From Xylogone sp. PMI_703 (taxonomy: Eukaryota > Ascomycota > Leotiomycetes), in the NCBI GenBank assembly GCA_021399445.1, contig JAJTUQ010000004.1:1-64000 (forward strand): a stretch of 64,000 nucleotides of DNA. The letters are read 5' to 3'. The notes beneath the pieces are model-generated. The model made no database searches. It saw only the letters and a program-made list of their open reading frames with translations, and was not told the origin of the DNA. The translations under genes were made by a program, and so were the position numbers. Below are positions 11,949-24,266 of the stretch, piece by piece (the stretch's first letter is position 1; the number at the start of each line of letters is the position of its first letter).

Positions 11949-14900
11949 CTATTTGACTTATAACGGATATAATTCAGTTTTGTAGTTTATTTCATTATTA
12001 TATTTTTTAGCTTTTTTTTATATTCTGGCTTATATACTAAATATGATTTATTAATAAATTAATTAATTAATTAAGTAATAAATTATATTAACAAAATATA
12101 TACTTACTGTTTAATACTTTAAACTTTATCTACTTAATATTTATAGTATAACCCGAAAAATTTAAGACTAAGGAAATGTTAATAAACAAAAAAGATAAAA
12201 AAAGATCTAAAAAAGTCTATCAAATTATAAGATTAAAAAAGTATATATAACTTAGACAAAATATTAAGTTTATTTAGAAATTATTTAATTAGGATTTTTA
12301 AGTACTTATTTAAGCTTTATAAGTATTATTGTCAAAACTTAACGAATTTGATAAAAGAGTATTAGTTAAACTAAATGTGATTAACTGAAGAATAAAAGAC
12401 AAAATCATATGATAAGTTGTTTAAGCTACTCAAGTTGTTCAGGTGAACTGGTTAAGCCGAGGGTGACTAACGCCTTAAGTAAGAGTAGAGAGTTTACTAT
12501 ATGATATGCAAAAGAAAAAGAGTTAATAATACTTTATAATTTTATAATAATTTTTTTCTCTGTGTTAATTCTGTTTTAATCTCCAAAGATAAGTAGTAAT
12601 TGCTTCAACTAGAGCTGAGGATGAACAAGCCTAAGTAAGCCTGAACAAAGCCTGAATTAGTCGTTTACTATAATGTAAGTCTAATTTTGGTACCTCTGAC
12701 TATATTTTTTCTAACCTAGTTTATAGTAAGCTCGTTATATTCTACTTACAAAGGTTCTTGCCAGAATCGATTTTAAGTTATAACTACAGATCATAATTAG
12801 TAAAGATCATAAGACTAAATTAATTACTATAAAACAGATAAGTATTATCATATATATATACTTATTTATTATAATAATATATATTTCATAAGTATTATTA
12901 TTATACTTTGAGCATATATGAATAATGTTATCCAGGATCATTATACTTAAAAACATTTTATTCTACAAACTTCTTTAATATACAAAATATTATATTCTGT
13001 TAAATATAATATTACTCTAATTAATATAATATAACGAAAAAATTTTGATAATCAAAACTGTTATTTGTTAATATATTAACATATACTTATATAAAACTTA
13101 ATTATCCGAATTACATCGTTATAAAGAATTTCTACCATATATAAAGTTTTATGTCTCTTGATTTACTTTATTACTTAAATACAAAAGAATTCATTTGTAC
13201 ATTAATGTACAAAAATTTTGTTAATTAAGAATTAATGATTTTTCTGTAAAAATATCTAAATTCGTTCAATACTTTATTTTAACAATAATACTTATAATTA
13301 TTTTGATTTCTATGGACTAGTTATTCTTGTTATAATTATAACCTCGTAAAACCTAATCCTCACCACTTCTATCGTAAATAACTGATCACTTTACTTTCTG
13401 GAGAAGATCTGAAATTTATATACTGATTTTTATTCTTACTTGTATATTAATATCAACATATGTAAAAATAAAACAGTTAACCTAAATAATCCTTCTGTAT
13501 ATTCAGACATAAAAAGCTTGATGTAAGTTATTACCGCCTCGAACTTTAATATATTTCTCTTTTTAACTTTGTCTTTTTAAAAAATAATATATAGTTTTTA
13601 TTCTTTGTAATTTTGAATAAGTAAAACTTTGATTTCTATTATGATTTTACGAAATTAATAATAATGATTTGTTTACATTTATTATAAAATTATTGAATAT
13701 TTATAGTTTAAAGTAAAACTCAAAGACTTTATGTAATAAAATAACTAAGTTAATAAAAAGGACAAGAACAGATTTATTCATTAATTTGTAGATGAATTTT
13801 AAGGCCTGGTTTAAGTATGATGAACAAAGTAAGATAAAATTGTTGAATGATGAAATTAATTTATTCTTTACTTAAGAAGATAAATTAACTTTATGTAAGT
13901 TATTTTATATAATATAAACATTTAGTAATTTCTGTCATAATATCTGAATATATATATAATCAGGAGTTTCTAGTAATAATAAGGTGGTTAGGTTTTGATC
14001 GACTATAGCTTAATAATACTTATTATATCTTAAAGTATTCATCGTAAGCTTTAAGGTCTTTAAGTAATAATTCTGTGAGAAATATTACATAAAAGTATTT
14101 AAAGTCTATAGTGACGAGAACTCATCTGTGAGTACTTCTCGTAAGGTAGACTGTTGTAGACAGTAAGGACTATGTTTTTATGTTACCTTCTTCTTATCTC
14201 GTTAGCTAGTACTCTCGTTAATACTTTTTCTTGTATTTATTTACTTCTTCTGTTTTATTCAACCTTTTTATAATAATTCAGTAGTTGTTATTATTATAGT
14301 TTAAGGACTATACTCTTTATTCAAATTTTTATGTTATATTTCGTTAGTCCTTTATTTTATTTTTTATATTTTTAATTTATATAAACAAAATAAAATCTAA
14401 AAATCTTTGGTAAAAGAATATAGGAAATAAGAAGACAGAAGACCTAATCTTCTGTAGATAACATAATGAATGAAGAACTTACATTGTTAGCGAAAATAAA
14501 AGCTTAATATACTATAAGTCTTACTAATAATCATCTATTCTCTTCTTTTCAAAATCTTTAGGTTTTATTTATATAAATCCTTTTTCACTTATAATTAACA
14601 CGATTTTTATAATTAATATTATTAAAACATATATAAACTCTTTAATAATGTCTGATTAAAATACAAATATATTAGTTTTATTAACTTTACTATATATGCT
14701 GAATATTCGTGTAATAATAAATTTTCTTCTTTAAACTTTCTCTTGTGTTAATTGTAATATATTAAAAAGAAAAAAGACAAACATAATATTTATATAAGAT
14801 TTATCACTTATAAATAATCACCTTTCTTTCGAATATTATTTATGACTAATTCTTTTCTACTTTTTATTATTAAAACTAAAATATTGACGTCTAATATAGT

Positions 14901-15120
14901 TTTAGTTATACTATTTTATTAACAGAATAAGATAAATGACTAAAAAAAACAACTATTTATAAATACTAAAAGTAATAATAAGTACAAAATAGAGTATATA
15001 CTTATATAATGATTTAGTATAATATAATGAAACGTTAATATTTCTGGCTTATACCTCAAACAGAAAAATTTTTATATTTAAACCTTGGATTACATCTTAT
15101 CACAAAAATTCGGAATTTCG
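11949..15120. other. AT-rich block with no recognisable gene
   Basis: RIP-like AT-rich DNA. Two slightly richer patches (12,400-12,500 and 12,590-12,720) look like decayed repeat ends but have no clear termini. I see no readable coding sequence. Confidence 0.6.
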
Positions 15121-15129
15121 TTTGGTAAT

Positions 15130-15480
15130 TCGTAGCGGTTCCTAATAGGGCTGATTTGAGGACTTACACCCATTCCGGCCAGAGCTCGGCCTACGATCAT
15201 GGCTGACATTGTCGGAGCTGCCCCACAGAGAGCAGAACCTGCTATGAACAAGCACAGAGACTGCAGACGTGAGTCAGCACAAGTCTGTTCATTTAATAAC
15301 CAAGGTACTTTCGAGAACTTATCCTGATGTAAAGGTATTTTGCATTATACAGACCATAGAATCTCGACCATGGAGGACCAATACCGACGAGCACAGTGCA
15401 AAACTATGCTTGTGTTTTCAGCATCGCAGACAAAGCTAGAAACAAGGACTGCGAATTCGACGGCACTTACGTTACAGAAA
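15130..15480 (-). pseudogene. MFS drug/H+ antiporter-type transporter, fragment
   Basis: The minus strand at about 15,170-15,265 reads a hydrophobic segment with GSALCGAAPTMSAMIVGRAL and AGMG. This is the third membrane helix and following motif typical of fungal 14-helix (DHA2) major-facilitator efflux pumps. It is preceded by a plausible intron whose 3' end (TGCTGAC ... CTGCAG) lies near 15,262-15,310, and by an exon piece reading KYLYIRISSRK. Only about 60-100 residues of a roughly 550-residue protein remain, and AT-rich DNA follows at 15,120. The fragment abuts a receptor remnant in the same orientation, so this is a truncated relic. The family call rests on motif recognition. Confidence 0.6.
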
Positions 15481-16430
15481 GCCAGGTTACTTGGTCTGCA
15501 CTGTTGAACTGCCGGTTGCTGGAAGGGGAAGAACAAGTATAACGATGTCCAAAACCATATTGATCACAGCGCTTGTCCATCTAATCGTATTAGCATTAAT
15601 GTATTTTGCCCGGACCGTTCCATCCCATCTTGTCTAAGCCGCATGAATTGGGACACATTGCAATACGGAAGAAAAGACCAAATATAATGCTACATATGAC
15701 ATTCGCTCCCATTACTGTATACACCAGTCTCGTGTATAACTTGCCCGGAATTATACAGAGGTAAAAGCTTAGGATTGAGATCTTCATCAGAATCATGCTT
15801 CTAAGATAGAGCAACTCGTCAAAGTAGCAAATCTATATGGGTTAGTAAAACTCCAAAGTGGTATAGATAATGTGTATGTGATGTGACTAAATGGGATTGA
15901 CTAAATATCCTCGCCCAGTCCATAATTGGCTACTAATACATAGAAATTAGACCGAGAAATAGATATTAACATAAGCTTAAGATCCATACACAGAGTCATT
16001 ACTGAGAGTGGAGTAATTAAAACCTTCTACGTTAAGTGCCGAGATCAAGAAACCTCGACTTATTCTACTCACCATTGCTGCAATCATTACCCAGCCGTCC
16101 ATTCCAAAGTGACTCTACAATGCCTTTGCTACTATTCGAAGAATGAATGTCACTAAACTAAAGGAGACCCCAACAATTCCGCTGACTGAAACTAATTTAG
16201 TTCTGTCTCTCTGTGGTTGGCTATAAGCTACTTCTGTCATGTTTTTGGTTGCTAATGTCGTTAGATGCCTATTATCAGACGAGAGGCATCGATGCAGCCA
16301 TGTTGTACCAGTCTTGAACCGTAAAGCAATCCGACACTTAATGTTGAAGTATCTTCAAAATCCTCTAGTATTAATGGGGACTATTTTACTTCCTTCCACG
16401 ATAGTACCGTTAACGTGAAGGGTATAGGCA
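15480..16430 (-). pseudogene. Pth11-like (CFEM-type) fungal seven-helix receptor, decayed
   Basis: Minus-strand pieces read in order like a Pth11-type integral membrane receptor. A linker at about 16,130-16,240 contains MTEVAYSQPQRDRTKLVSVS, then a first helix and HFGMDGWVMIAAM. After a likely intron (GTGAGT) come YFDELLYLRSMILMKISILS and FYLCIIPGKLYTRLVYTVMG at 15,700-15,830, then WTSAVINMVLDIVILVLPLP at about 15,520-15,580. These match the conserved DDW/VM, Y-KISIL-FYLRIFP and D-ILFLPIP motifs of the fungal rhodopsin-like family. Frames shift between pieces and in-frame stops occur. The upstream part may be a decayed CFEM domain. Such receptors sense surface or nutrient cues at the plasma membrane. 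This copy is not functional. Confidence 0.7.
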
Positions 16431-16439
16431 GTAAGCTTA

Positions 16440-18949
16440 CTGTCCGTTATAACATACATAATGTCTTTGTCTTTCTCTGTTCTTTTAAACTAGTAAACAG
16501 TATCTCTTGTTATAGTTAACTCATGAAAAGAACTATTAACTATAACATTAACTTTGTTCAGTTTAATTATAACTAATATGTTGTCCAAATGAGTAATAGC
16601 CTACGTTATAACGTTTACGTCAATTATAAAGTTATCCAAGAAGTTAGAATTCATCTTTACAATAGTCTTCATTACTGCTTCAAGAGCAGAATATCTCTGA
16701 CGTCCGACTTTGATGTAATATAACGTAACCTCAAAGCTGTTAGTCTAGTACATATAACCATTAAAGTAATAAATGTTATTAATGCTTATTTTAAACAGTA
16801 TATCTTATATTGATATTATCTCTGGCTGTTTTATGCCGATCTCGTAATCGCTGGTCTTAACATTCAAGCGTCAGACAAGCCCTAATGTCAAGTCTGTAAT
16901 CAATACCTTATTACAACTAGATATAGTCATAACATTATTAAGGAAAACCACATTTGACAAGTATATTACTGTCTTAATCTGAGGTATAACATTATTAAAG
17001 CCGAAGTCAACGGTTTAAGCAGTAAAGTTATCTTATAACTTAATAACATTATTACTGAAATTGTTATTTATGACTAGAAACTTGTCGGGATATATTTCGG
17101 CGATTTCTGTCAAACTGTCGACGTTGAATATATTCAAGAATGTTATACTGGATTATAAAGTTTAAGCTTAAAGGTTTTTTAAGATATATAAGAAAACGTT
17201 AAAAGTAACAATAGTTAAAAGCAGATTACTATTTGTGTATACGACAATATTCTCAATCTAAGTAAAGTTCAGGAATTAATGTACTATATATACTAAAAGT
17301 AAAAGCTTCGAGGCTTTAACTACAGGTGACATGAGTAACGAGAAAGCAAAAGTAATAAAGGTGTAAAAGAAGACAGTGAATATTATAATTAATATCTTGA
17401 ATATAATTACTTAAGCCACTGGTCAATAAGAAAGACTAAAGAAGAAACTCAATTTGAAAGACTACTGTGATACTCACCTTTGCCTGGTGCTCAGATAAGT
17501 ATTTAAAAATACAAACCAGTAAGTGATAGATATCAGACATAAGATACTCAGATGTCTTCTGAGGTCAGAGGAGAAGTTCCATTAAATACTCGTTGGTTCT
17601 TTTTGTTAGTTTTGTTTTACACTTAGGCTTTTACAAAAAATTATTGAGTTATATGAATAATTCTTTTTCTAGAAGTTTTCAACAAAATCACCTAAACGTC
17701 GGAGAGCCAGAATGTAAAGGACTATACTGTTCTACTCAGTGTATTCTTGGCAGCAAAGTTTTCAGCAAGAGGGAATTCGAATAAAACCTTGCCTGATCAC
17801 CTTGTCGTATTAATGTAAAATTATGACTTCATGACTTACTTTACTGATATCAAAACTATGATTTTCTAAGTTATCTATTCTCAAGTAAACATAAAAGTAT
17901 AATCTGAAATATTAGTTATCCAGTATATATTTCTAGGCTCAAATCTTAATTCTCAAAGTAAGCTCGTTTATCTTACGGAATAATAAACAAAGAAAAGTTA
18001 AATAACGAACTAAAAGACAGTTCAAAGACCTTAAGATCTTTAAATACAAAAAGTTAAAGTATTATCTTTGTATGTCAACAAATTAGATCTGTAAGATCTA
18101 ATTTGAACTAATACTGACAATAAAGATTATACAAATGTTATATATTATTTAGATTAACAATTAATCAAGAACTAACTATAAGCTCTTGATCACTGACATA
18201 TAACTGTAAGAAGACCATAAGTAAGTATTATTTCCTTATTATAGATAGTTAAGCAGTTAATTCAGTTATAAATTAATTATAACTAACATCTGTAATTTCG
18301 TAATATCATATATAAATAAATTTAGCTTTCGTTACTCTTTTATATATAAACTTTATATATAAATTATTCTGGGACTTGCTGTTATTAATTATATATAAAC
18401 TTTATTATAAACAAAAGACAATTTAAGTCTAAACTTTACCTGTATTTATAATACTCAAAGACTAAATAGAACTGAAAACTTAAATCTGACAAAATGTACA
18501 TTAAGATATATTAATATAATTGTCCTTATTATAGATATATTAATTATTATCTTACTTTTTATTTATAAAAAGAATAAATTTTTTCTTTGTGTATTTTAAC
18601 GTTTTATTTTTCGTTAAGTAATATATATAAATTATTAAAACTAAAATAAATTTCTATTTCTTGTTATTTTAACTATTTCAATAATTTCAAAAGTCTCAAA
18701 AGTTAACAATAGGTGATATGACATTATGATCTTTAAGTAATTATCATTTTTATTGATAACAATAGAATTAATTATTATCAGATCTAAAGTAAAGTATAAT
18801 AAAGAAAAATATACTGAATTATAAATGATTAATTATTCTACAAAAGATTTTATTATACATTTCTAAAGATAAATACAATTCTAGGATTTTCTACAATTTA
18901 TTAACAATAACGTATGTTTAAAAATTTATAGAAAAGGTATAAAAGATAT
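16440..18949. other. AT-rich block, probably decayed transposon
   Basis: The block shows RIP-like composition with no readable gene. A short open frame at 17,593-17,784 encodes nothing recognisable. A perfect hairpin lies at about 18,078-18,104. Confidence 0.5.
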
Positions 18950-19232
18950 TGTGAAAGGGAAGGTGTGAGTGCTATGGGAGGCACGTGATCTCTGGCAGCC
19001 GGTATGTAGGTATGCAACGAACAACAACAACAACACCATACAATACGATCACCAATATCGCGATATCGTAGCAATCGTAGCAATCGTAAGGGAGCCAATC
19101 AGAGCTCGTATATCTGTAAAATAGGAGTGCAAATCGCTGTCTATTGCAATACCGTACGAACCGCTCCATATATAAAATTCGGAGGTTTCGGCGGTGGAAC
19201 TACTATTACCCGCGCGCGGATTCCCTACCACA
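18950..19232 (+). mobile_element. Solo LTR, 283 bp, 4-bp duplication ATAT
   Basis: A normal-composition island starting TGTGAAAGGGAAG and ending GGATTCCCTACCACA, flanked by ATAT on both sides (18,946-18,949 and 19,233-19,236). It has a CCATATATAAAA box near the 3' side and CAACAACAACAACAAC and CGATATCG/GCAATCGTA repeats. Termini resemble the solo LTR at 11,712. Overlapping short open frames across it are artefacts of the GC island. Confidence 0.7.
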
Positions 19233-20200
19233 ATATATTACTCTATGTATAAGAGATTTAAGCTTAATTACCTGTTATATAGTCTGATATGTACAATAGT
19301 TATAAGCTTTACTGTACAACAATATAACTAATGCTTTAAGGTCATTGGCTTTAGTGTAATATTATAAAGTCTGTAATTATAATAAACTAATATACGAATT
19401 TCTTATTTAAATAACTTATAATTAATAAACCTTTAAAATCATCTGTAACTTTATAATATATTATATTATAATAAACTTTTAGCATTATTACTAAAAGTAT
19501 AATAAGTTAACAAACTATAAAGGCTATAATAATTAAGGTCGTTGTACTAGTAATACTAATCCCGGATTAAATTTAGAGTTAAAAGTCAAGGATTACTTAA
19601 TGAACAAGAAGAAAGGAAAAAAGAATCTGAAATATTATTGATAATATACAGAATAAGCATTATAACATATTTATCATCAAATAACAAAATATATTAATTT
19701 TACTTTGTTATTATCTAAAAAAGAAAAAAGTAACCCCAGAAAAATTAAATAATTCTTTATAAAAAGTATTATTACTAAATGTACAGTTATAACTATATAT
19801 TAGTTATTTTAGCAGATAATCTCCTTTTCTGTCTTTAAAAACTGTTTTTAAAAACTTCTATGAACTTTTACTAATTTTTTATTCTTGGTCTAGTATATAT
19901 TACTCAAGAGATATATATTAATTATTAATATTTAACCTCAAAATCTGACTTTTTTTTAAGTTTTAAGATTTTATTAGTTATTTTTCTTTTTTATAGTTTA
20001 ATATAATTTTATATAAATAGTTTAATCTTTTATATATCATATAACAATATTAGTTATATATTTATACTTTCTTAATGAGCTTTTTAGCCAGGAAAGTCCT
20101 TTTTTTGTATATTATAATTAGGAATAATGTTTTAGAAACAAACTGTAAACTAATTCTTATAATTCCAAAATTAAGTAAGTTATATAATATATAATGATTA
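19233..20200. other. AT-rich block with no gene
   Basis: RIP-like AT-rich DNA. A stretch at 19,556-19,600 is weakly similar to 10,065-10,110, suggesting both carry the same unidentified decayed repeat. Confidence 0.5.
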
Positions 20201-20207
20201 ATCTTAA

Positions 20208-20620
20208 TTATAAACATTTCAAATTGTTTGTAAAGCTGATAACTGACAGCGTTGATGTTGAGGTGAAGGAAGCTGTAATTGTGTAAGCTAATACTGATAT
20301 AAAAGTTTGCGATGATGGACCAGTTGAAGGAATTGTGATTTGAATTGCAGAAGTCTGTGACCCTGTAACGGCGTTCGCAATAGCACCACCAAGAATCACA
20401 AGCTGGCCTATTTTAAAATGGTTGCCATTAATCCCATCGTTCCAGGCCACACAACGGGAAAGGGAGCATACCTCTATTAAGCTCCAATTCATCACGTATC
20501 TCCGCCATGCCCGTATCGAATACCTCAATATAACCTTAAATCAATCCACCGCGTTTTGGTCAATCTAAAGAACTTATTCTTGATGCACGCCTACGAAGAG
20601 ACTGATTATTAGTACTTTAG
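20208..20620 (-). pseudogene. Unrecognised gene remnant
   Basis: GC rises here and the minus strand carries a 106-codon frame (20,208-20,528). In another frame it reads EVFDTGMAEIRDELELNR followed by a good donor (GTATGC) and an acceptor about 60 bp later. It looks like two exons of a decayed gene, but I do not recognise the product. The 3' part merges into AT-rich DNA at 20,210, so the gene is truncated. Confidence 0.3.
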
Positions 20621-20639
20621 GTACTCTATGAACTGTCCG

Positions 20640-21060
20640 AACCAAGTTAATGACCAGCCTCGAGGGTCTTTGCACTGGTATTCCGGGAGAGAGGAAGCAG
20701 GCTGTTGAAGTGAGAGGTCGAGGCCCCTGGGATTCCTTCACTGCTCTTCACATTCAGCGCTCGTCAACTCTGTACACGGTGCGGCTGCTACAATTATTTC
20801 GGATCGCTGGACTACGTGGCAGTTGGAGTTTGTGGAGTTCCGACTGCCCGTCTGATGTTCTCTGCTCTAACCTATTTTCAATCCAGCAAAACCCCTCTAC
20901 CACCCTGTCTGCAAGGCCGAGGAAGTGATTCTCAATCACATCGAGCATTTCAAGAATGATGTTGCGACAGTACATAGGATCAATCTCCGGCCTCCAAAAA
21001 TTTTCCTCGTTGAGCTCTTAATATTGCTCTTCGGTATTGCTAGATATAGAGCAATTTCAA
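20640..21060 (+). pseudogene. Unrecognised coding remnant
   Basis: Plus-strand codon-like sequence includes KAEEVILNHIEHFKNDVATV at about 20,915-20,975, following a stretch read with stops. Composition is genic but the frame is broken. No family is recognised. A 92-codon frame (20,650-20,928) and an overlapping minus-strand frame are alternative readings of the same DNA. Confidence 0.25.
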
Positions 21061-21849
21061 TGTAGCTATGATCCTACTTTCTCTTATATTCTCCGATTAG
21101 TCGATCCTCTGGCCCACTTATCACAACTCCCGTCCGATTCCCGGCAACAAGTGTGATATCGGTTCTCAGAGGAAGACAATAGACATATTACAGGTGGCTA
21201 ATATCAAGTCTGCGAACGTAGCAGAAGTCGAATTTAGAGGAAGGAGTTCTATGTTCTACGGACCATGCATCTGGATTAGGATCGCCCTTTAGGTACCCAA
21301 GACAGCCCGTTCCATCCGTCTCCCCAGCTTACAGACCGAGAATAAACCACCGCAGAGAATCAACCAGCGTGCTAGGCCGTCATGGTTTACATGCTGTGCC
21401 AAGTCACGACCGTAGAATTTGCCGTGGCCAGCCTTCACATGCTGGCGGCAGGAGGGCAGAATCACTGTGATAGGCTGCGATGTGTCCTGACATGCATATG
21501 CAAAAAAACGGTTTGCCCATGGAGCTCCTTAATCGTGGTGGAATAAAGATCTCCATCTTACTCCTAGCCACGCCTTCATTTCTTTCCTCTTTCTCCCCTC
21601 TCCTTCTCTTTGTGCCATTGTTATTTCCTCTCCTTTCATCTTCAAATGTCACATCACAGCAGGTCAGTGACCATGTTTCCGGGTGCTTGGTGAGCCTCCT
21701 TCTCTTTGCCAAGATATGCAAGATATTTTCTTGGAGCAACCAGCAGAGTTGAAATCATTTCAATTCTTCCCCAGTCGACCACAATTGCGCTGTAACCGAG
21801 TCAATCTGGATAACCTAAGTCCGTCAAAATCACAATCATCCTTACCACC
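21061..21849. other. Intergenic region upstream of the 21,850 gene
   Basis: Normal composition with overlapping open frames on both strands (21,404-21,752) that do not resemble proteins. The CT-rich stretch at 21,570-21,640 may be promoter-proximal. ACCACCATG immediately precedes the downstream gene and is a good eukaryotic start context. Confidence 0.4.
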
Positions 21850-22908
21850 ATGAGTCAGAATCGCCTGTTGAAGCATCTTTCTCATATTTGCATAGAGCAA
21901 CCCCTCTCTCTCGATTTCTCCCACGAATTGAGAGAGTCATCTCAATTGTATGCAATACTTCCTTCAGCAGTTCAATCCAGGTTACCATACCTCCCCGCTC
22001 TCAGGAAATCCGTGAGCTCGAGGCCCAGCTCGCAAGGAACAGCTTACTATAGAGCAATGATGCGAGATCCTTGTACTGGCGGTGTCGACGAGATGGCAAA
22101 CGTTTCTTTAGATAATACTAGCACACTCTTTGTCTCTGAACACCAAGATTCTCCTACGCTGGCGAAAAAGCTAAGGATGTTGTCCGAATTAGCTGAGTCA
22201 AAGTCCGGTATTGATTGGAAGATTGCGAATGAAGGTAAGTTGTTATGTTCTTGATTTAGATATAACTTATTGTTAAAGAGTTATCCATTAGGGATCTCTT
22301 TTCTCAGCCTTGCCATCGAGGAATCGGTTATGATCTCAGATAAAGATGATGCCCAATTTTCTTTTGCTCGCCAGCTTTACCTTCATTCACTCACTTCTCT
22401 TCTCCGTGCTCTTCCATCAGATCTGACAACAGAAGAACAGCTAAGCATCCGAGGTGCTTTATCCCAAAGCATGGTCTTGCCTCTTCACACACGGCTTCCC
22501 CCCTCTTATCTAAGCCGAACCATACTCCAAACTAGCACTGGAGCTACTAACACGCCATCTATCCTCCACCACGCTATTGCGTCAACAATTGTTAACCTGT
22601 TTATCATCATCCACTTTCTCCTTCCCTACATGAAAGCTGTCCTTATAAACGTGCACACATATGAGCGTGATCACAAGATCTTTGAACGCGTCCTAAGTTA
22701 CGGGATCGATATAGCCGAGGGTTGGGGAAAGAAGATAGTCAATGCTGTGGAGGCAATCGCTGGGTTGGCAGATGACAAAGTGGGAAAGGTCATCGGGGAG
22801 GCTGGGACCTGGATTGTAGAGGAGACTGCCAAAGGCGTGAAGGAGGGGATTAGAGATGGGATTACCATTTTCGGTATTACAACGGGTAGTGTTAGAGAGC
22901 GAGGTTAG
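21850..22908 (+). CDS. Conserved-looking hypothetical protein, two exons, 333 aa
   Basis: Exon 1 is 21,850-22,234 and exon 2 is 22,292-22,908. The 57-bp intron has donor GTAAGT and acceptor ATTAG and joins ...KIANEG to ISFLSLAIEESV in frame. The start has an ACCACC context. The C-terminal half has one strongly hydrophobic segment (HAIASTIVNLFIIIHFLLPY, about residues 224-243) followed by an amphipathic Gly/Lys/Glu-rich tail (WGKKIVNAVEAIAGLADDK ... AKGVKEGIRDG). The protein may therefore be membrane-anchored, with a tail lying on a membrane surface. I do not recognise a family. In exon 1 the stretch 21,985-22,050 reads better in another frame (SQEIRELEAQLARNSLL), hinting at two compensating indels. 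It is convergent with the LEA-like gene at 24,267. Confidence 0.65.
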
Positions 22909-23133
22909 AGTACAGTAGGCGAAAAGCCTTTTTGACAGGAGAAGTTGTTAACCTCACAATGTAGACGTTTGGGACTATCTAGCCTTTCTGTCAATAGAGG
23001 ATGCAAAATGACTGTCTACCCTAGCTCATGAAATTAGGGCTTGAAGCCGAAATCCAGGATAGGATTTTCAACTTAGAGACTTAACCTAATACAGTTAAGA
23101 ATAACTTTTTATTGCAGTTACAATAGAAATATA
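22909..23133. other. 3' flank of the 21,850 gene
   Basis: Short intergenic stretch that becomes AT-rich toward the MITE. No coding sequence was seen. Confidence 0.5.
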
Positions 23134-23546
23134 ACGTAATTCCAGCTCGGTCGGGCCACTGGATTTTAGGGCGAAAATGAGCAAAACTACCCCCTAGCAA
23201 TATCAACAACTACACAATTTATACAATACTTCAAATAAACAATAAACTATGCTAATAGGACTTGAAATATACGATCCTTTAGTTTCCCAAGTATTAATAA
23301 TCTTGGTAGATATAATTTCAGGCTTTGAAAATGTGATAATATTAGGTTATTACATAATCTACTAAAGCTAACTACTATCTTATAATTCAGTACATGTGTG
23401 ATAATAAGTAAATAGTTAACTGCAATCGCTTAGGTTTATATATAATAACGTAGTTGTTGATATTGCTGGGGGAGCGATTTTGCTCGGTTTGCCCTAATTT
23501 TCAGTGTCCGGACCGACCAGTTGTCCGGACAGAGTGGGAAATACGT
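23134..23546. mobile_element. MITE with TA target site and about 90-bp inverted repeats
   Basis: It begins ACGTAATTCC and ends GGAAATACGT, with TA on each side (23,132-23,133 and 23,547-23,548). The first and last 80-95 bases are imperfect inverted repeats. They share the motifs TTAGGGC, GAGCAAAA, CCCC(C/T)AGCAATATCAAC and AACTAC, and are rich in CCGGAC/GGTCGG. The centre is AT-rich with no frame. Size 413 bp, TA flanks and no coding capacity fit a Tc1/mariner-type miniature element. A related terminus occurs at 57,211-57,311. Confidence 0.85.
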
Positions 23547-23559
23547 TAATTAAAAACCA

Positions 23560-24266
23560 ATGCCAAGTATGTAATTAATTAATTATATAAATATAAAGAT
23601 AAATTTGGAGTTAAAAGGTAAAATCGGATATAATTTTCGAGCTTTGCTGCATCGCTTATTCTCGTCGAGATCCTGTTCTGCTGCGTTTGATTTCCGACAA
23701 GACATCTATGCCCTGCAGCTCGATTCGTCGCAATCGATTCTCTATTTCTTCCAGATACTAAACGACACCGTTTCGAGGCAGCTATTTGAGCTCTAGGAGT
23801 CGTGTAGCATGTGCGAGTAGGAAGAGCTACGATTAATACCGTAAACAGCATGCTTTGGAGAAATCTGTGAGTGCGTATGGTGTAGGGTAGAGAGCTATTG
23901 GTTAGATGGGGAAAGTAGACACAATTCCATATAGGCAATTATGATGAAATTCTAAGAGATCTGAACTATGAGCTTCATATGCGTCCTCAACAACCTTATC
24001 TTACTCCTTGCCAATGCAGCGTAACGAGGCATGGTCTTCGAGTGAACAATCATTAATATCTTCGAGGAAAAGTAAATCACAGACAGGAAAACAGCTATTC
24101 TGCATTTTTATCCTAAATCTGCAAGACCAAAGCCACCAAAACAAAAAGTACACAAGCCACGACTGTTAACTAGCATGATATCTCCATCGTCCAAACAGCC
24201 TACAATCAACTCTCTCTTCCATTTTCCGTTCGCCATTCTCATCACCATCATCCCTCCCCAAAGTCC
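23560..24266. other. Intergenic, no supported gene
   Basis: Open frames on both strands at 23,579-23,938 overlap and resemble nothing known. I see no splice-joined product. The composition is near genic, so a small diverged remnant is possible. Confidence 0.4.

Noticed and set aside
15345..15536. 63-codon minus-strand frame as a separate gene
   Set aside because: It crosses the junction of the receptor and transporter remnants in a frame that matches neither. It is part of the pseudogene region.
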